Assembly: GCA_009746045.1 (NCBI GenBank)
Contig: RPFO01000027.1
Span: 3,597,609 to 3,661,608 of the forward strand
DNA from: Mesostigma viride
Taxonomy: Eukaryota > Streptophyta > Mesostigmatophyceae > Mesostigmatales > Mesostigmataceae
Length of the DNA: 64,000 nucleotides
Direction of reading: 5' to 3'
Made by a program: the position numbers and the translations under genes. A model generated the notes under the pieces. It searched no databases and had not been told where the DNA came from. It saw only the letters and a list, made by a program, of their open reading frames with translations. Numbering within the stretch: the first letter of the stretch is position 1; the number at the start of each line of letters is the position of its first letter. Below, in pieces: positions 60,858-64,000 of this stretch.

Positions 60858-61931
60858 CCTCCCTCCCTCCCTCCCTCCCTCCCTCCCTCCCTCCCTCCCT
60901 CCCCTCCCTCCCCCCCCTCCCTCCCTCCCTCCCCCTCCCTCCCTCCCTCCCTCCCTCCCTCCCTCCCTCCCTCCCTCCCTCCCTCCCTCCCTCCCTCCCT
61001 CCCTCCCTCCCTCCCTCCTCCCTCCCTCCCTCCCTCCCTCCCTCCCTCCCTCCCTCCCTCCCTCCTCCCTCCCTCCCTCCCTCCCTCCCTCCTCCCTCCC
61101 TCCCTCCTCCCTCCCTCCCTCCCTCCCTCCCTCCCCCCTCCCTCCTCCCCCTCCCTCCCTCCTCCCTCCCTCCCTCCCTCCCTCCTCCCTCCCTCCCTCC
61201 CTCCCTCCCTCCCTCCCTCCTCCCTCCCTCCCTCCCTCCCTCCCTCCCTCCCTCCCTCCCTCCCTCCTCCCTCCCTCCTCCCTCCCTCCCTCCCTCCTCC
61301 CTCCCTCCCTCCCTCCCTCCCTCCCTCCTCCCTCCTCCCTCCTCCCTCCCTCCCTCCCTCCCTCCCTCCCTCCCTCCTCCCTCCCTCCTCCCTCCCTCCT
61401 CCCTCCCTCCCTCCCTCCCTCCTCCCTCCCTCCTCCTCCCTCCCTCCCTCCCTCCCTCCTCCCTCCCTCCTCCCTCCTCCCTCCCTCCTCCCCCCTCCCT
61501 CCTCCCTCCCTCCCCCTCCTCCCTCCCTCCCTCCCTCCCTCCCTCCCTCCCTCCTCCCTCCCTCCCTCCCTCCCTCCCTCCCTCCCTCCCTCCTCCCTCC
61601 CTCCCTCCCTCCCTCCTCCCTCCCTCCCTCCTCCCTCCCTCCCTCCCTCCCTCCCTCCCTCCCCTCCCTCCCTCCCTCCCTCCCCTCCCTCCCTCCCTCC
61701 CTCCCTCCCTCCTCCCTCCCTCCCTCCCTCCCTCCCTCCCTCCCTCCCTCCCTCCCTCCCTCCCTCCCTCCTCCCCCCCTCCCTCCCTCCCTCCCTCCCT
61801 CCCTCCCTCCCTCCCTCCCTCCCTCCCTCCTCCCTCCCTCCCTCCCTCCCTCCCTCCCTCCTCCCTCCTCCCTCCCCTCCCTCCCCCTCCCTCCCTCCCT
61901 CCCTCCCTCCCTCCCTCCTCCCCCCTCCCTC
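60858..61931. repeat. CCCT/AGGG microsatellite, right part
   Basis: About 1.07 kb of CCCT repeats with frequent CCT and CCCCT interruptions. The strand asymmetry (pure C/T on plus) favours triplex or G-quadruplex formation. The long SLPP and EGGR frames are repeat translations, not genes. Confidence 0.95.
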
Positions 61932-64000
61932 ATTCATACACCCGTTCATTCATGCATGCAGCCGCTCATCATTAACACCTCCGTTGGGAAACTCACGGGG
62001 TATGAACTATGAAACGGGCGTAAGAAAGGAAGAAGGAGCCGCCTCCCCACATGCGCCCGGCAAAGGCAGCGATGGGCCGTCCAGGAGGGAACACTGCGCT
62101 TTGTCTTGTACGCCGGGGTGCGCAGGCGACGTGCGGGCGCTGTCGCGTGTAAATTTGCCTGCCCGCCCCAGTCCTTCTCGAAACGCCTCCCCAGAGCATG
62201 GCGTCATGGTAAGAGCTTTTTTCGCCCGTCGCCGGAAGCTTAAACCACAAGAATACGCCGGTTAATGACCAGAAAATGGGGGGTTGTCGACGTTATAAAC
62301 CAGTAGCTGTGGTTTTTCCCGCACCCCGAGCACACTCCGGACGGGGCCAGCAAGCCCCGCCCGCAGGATAAACACCGGGCGATGTTGCTGCGCCCAAGCG
62401 AAGTCATATAGCTGCAATAAAAGACGTAAAAGCGATTAAAATCATGACATGCAGTGTTGCCCCTGTCAGCGCTCCTATAATTCTCACTTTTTCGCGGAAG
62501 GGGCATAAAAATTGGAAACGCAAAATTAATGTCTATCTACCTGGAAAAAGGCCTCAATTGAGGCCTTTTCATAAATTGGGTGTTGCATGTAATTACAATG
62601 AGCCAACAAACTTTATTCCAAATATGAGTGAAGGCCATGCATTATTATGATTGTTTCGGGGTTCCCAGCACTTAACATCAGTCATATAGCCCTAATACAT
62701 ATTTAATTATGATTTAATTAAACAGGTTGTCGCTGCGACGGCACCATCAACACAACATGACCATAGATACAAGCGACCAAAAGGCGTCAGTACTCAGTTC
62801 CATCTGCATGTAACGTGTCTTTTGGACCTTACGAGGTTCCCCCACGACATGGTAAGCATGGCATGACATGGCATGCTCCCCAAGGGACCCCTCACACACA
62901 CTTGCACGGCCGGGGCTGTCGCGCAGCACTGCAGGCAGCAATAGCCTGCCATGGGTATTGCACGTAACCATGAGGAATCCAAAGCCTCTATTACAAACAC
63001 GCACAAGGATCATGCATTATAATGATAGGTGTGACCTTCCAAGCGCGTAGCTTCACTCACACAGCCCCAATATCTAGGTTGTTACGGTATATTATGACAG
63101 GGGTTTGCTGCCGCGGCAGCAGATGAACAGCACATGGCAAGATATACAAGCATAACTGGACAACATTTGCACAGCCTACTAGACCTCTTAGCTTGATTTC
63201 GGGCTTTGCAAGGGTTGCCTGAGACATGGCCAGCATGGCAGGAACTGCCATGCTTCTTATGGAAAGCAAACACGTCTATAAGGCGGGGGCCAGCCGCAGA
63301 GCACTGCACGAAGTACTGTAACCTGCCTTACGTCACATCGGCACTAGGCGCCGATAGGCAGCTAAAAACTGACGATATCACAAGCAAATCGATGCCATTA
63401 CCTTACTACCACCAGGACGCACTTACCTTTCACACCCCTCACACCCGGGATCACTAGGCACGCATATGCACTGGCGCTGAACGTGGCTGCATTAGAAAAG
63501 CTGTTCAAGCTCGGCGTTTTCAAGTTGTCCGGAAGCGATGCAGCCCGCAAATCTGGCCGGACAGACGCTCCATGCGTCGTCCATTGAGGTGTGAAAGCGG
63601 CTGCAGCGGCCTCACCAGCGCTGTTCGCATAATGGCGCTCCCATAGCTGGGGGCGCGCGCGCGTTTATTGTCCGCATCCCAGTTTTTCCTAGCTAAAAAC
63701 ACCCCTTCCTCTACCTACGGATCCACGCCAAAAGGCTCGAAAATAGCCAGTGCCCCTTAAGTCACGGCTGCCCCAACATCCCCCCCGCCGTTCCGCTAGT
63801 CTCTTCCCAGCATATCGAAGCACCGGCCTGCTGGCAGGCGCACTATCAACGCCAATTACGCCCCAGCTGAATTTCACTAACCTGGCATTCAGCACACAAA
63901 TAACGACCCCACGAATTTAGAAATTGACTTTTGACCCATTTAGCGATCGGGCTAGCTTCACGGATAAATTATCTACCCAACGAGCTCCTTACTGGTCGAA
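61932..64000. other. No gene seen
   Basis: No convincing coding region in the last 2 kb. Short open frames are below the background of the window. One perfect palindrome is listed separately. Confidence 0.45.
62546..62569. repeat. 24-bp perfect palindrome
   Basis: AAAAGGCCTCAA followed by its exact complement; could extrude as a hairpin with a 12-bp stem and no loop. Role unknown. Confidence 0.85.

Noticed and set aside
60858-61931. Telomere-like CCCT tract, and long SLPP/EGGR proteins
   Set aside because: AGGG without TTT is not a telomere unit here. The ORFs are repeat translations, open in several frames at once.

Overview
This is a eukaryotic nuclear segment, most likely from a green alga (volvocine-like chlorophyte). 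The reasons are introns with GT/AG ends, GC-rich exons beside AT-rich spacers, long proline/alanine/glycine-rich coding stretches, abundant microsatellites, and dense LINE, Ty3/gypsy, Ty1/copia and hAT elements. Nothing bacterial (operons, ribosome binding sites) is visible. The species assignment is an inference.

Layout. 1-4.8 kb: an old LINE copy (A, minus strand) split by a two-unit insertion of an ORF1-only LINE relative. 5.9-6.3 kb: a 9-bp minisatellite. 7.1-8.1 kb: an ORF resembling the C-terminal endonuclease region of another LINE group. About 9.0-17.8 kb: a decayed, 3'-truncated Ty3/gypsy element (#1), broken by a 2,588-bp hAT-type transposon with a perfect 8-bp target duplication and by a second insertion before pol. 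18.7-25.8 kb: three more LINE loci: truncated copy B, nearly complete copy C with an intact endonuclease/reverse-transcriptase ORF, and locus D, where five LINE 3' ends are stacked inside one 15-bp target duplication.

25.9-36.7 kb holds the one clear host gene (minus strand, six exons assembled from phase-compatible splice sites). It would encode an N-terminal DYxxW motif, TPRs, a long low-complexity helical region and a C-terminal SAM-methyltransferase-like domain. Its introns carry expanded repeats: an 82-bp unit x4, AGAAG repeats, CCCA repeats and a poly-G run. A weaker two-exon host gene candidate lies at 38.9-39.3 kb. A fragment of a different LINE with a 16-bp target duplication is at 39.6-40.5 kb, and a LINE internal fragment (E) is at 40.75-41.6 kb.

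42.0-61.9 kb is a three-level nest. A CCCT/AGGG microsatellite of about 1.45 kb was split by an 18.5-kb chromodomain Ty3/gypsy element (#2, near-identical LTRs of 571/569 bp). That element was split inside its protease by a 7.7-kb copia-like element on the minus strand, with apparently identical 520-bp LTRs and a 6-bp target duplication. Ty3 #2 carries an extra ORF before gag that resembles the RNase H1 N-terminal/caulimovirus-VI hybrid-binding fold, and GC-rich extra ORFs after the integrase. The copia-like element appears to have its protease-like domain between integrase and reverse transcriptase, which is not the usual order. The last 2 kb show no convincing gene.
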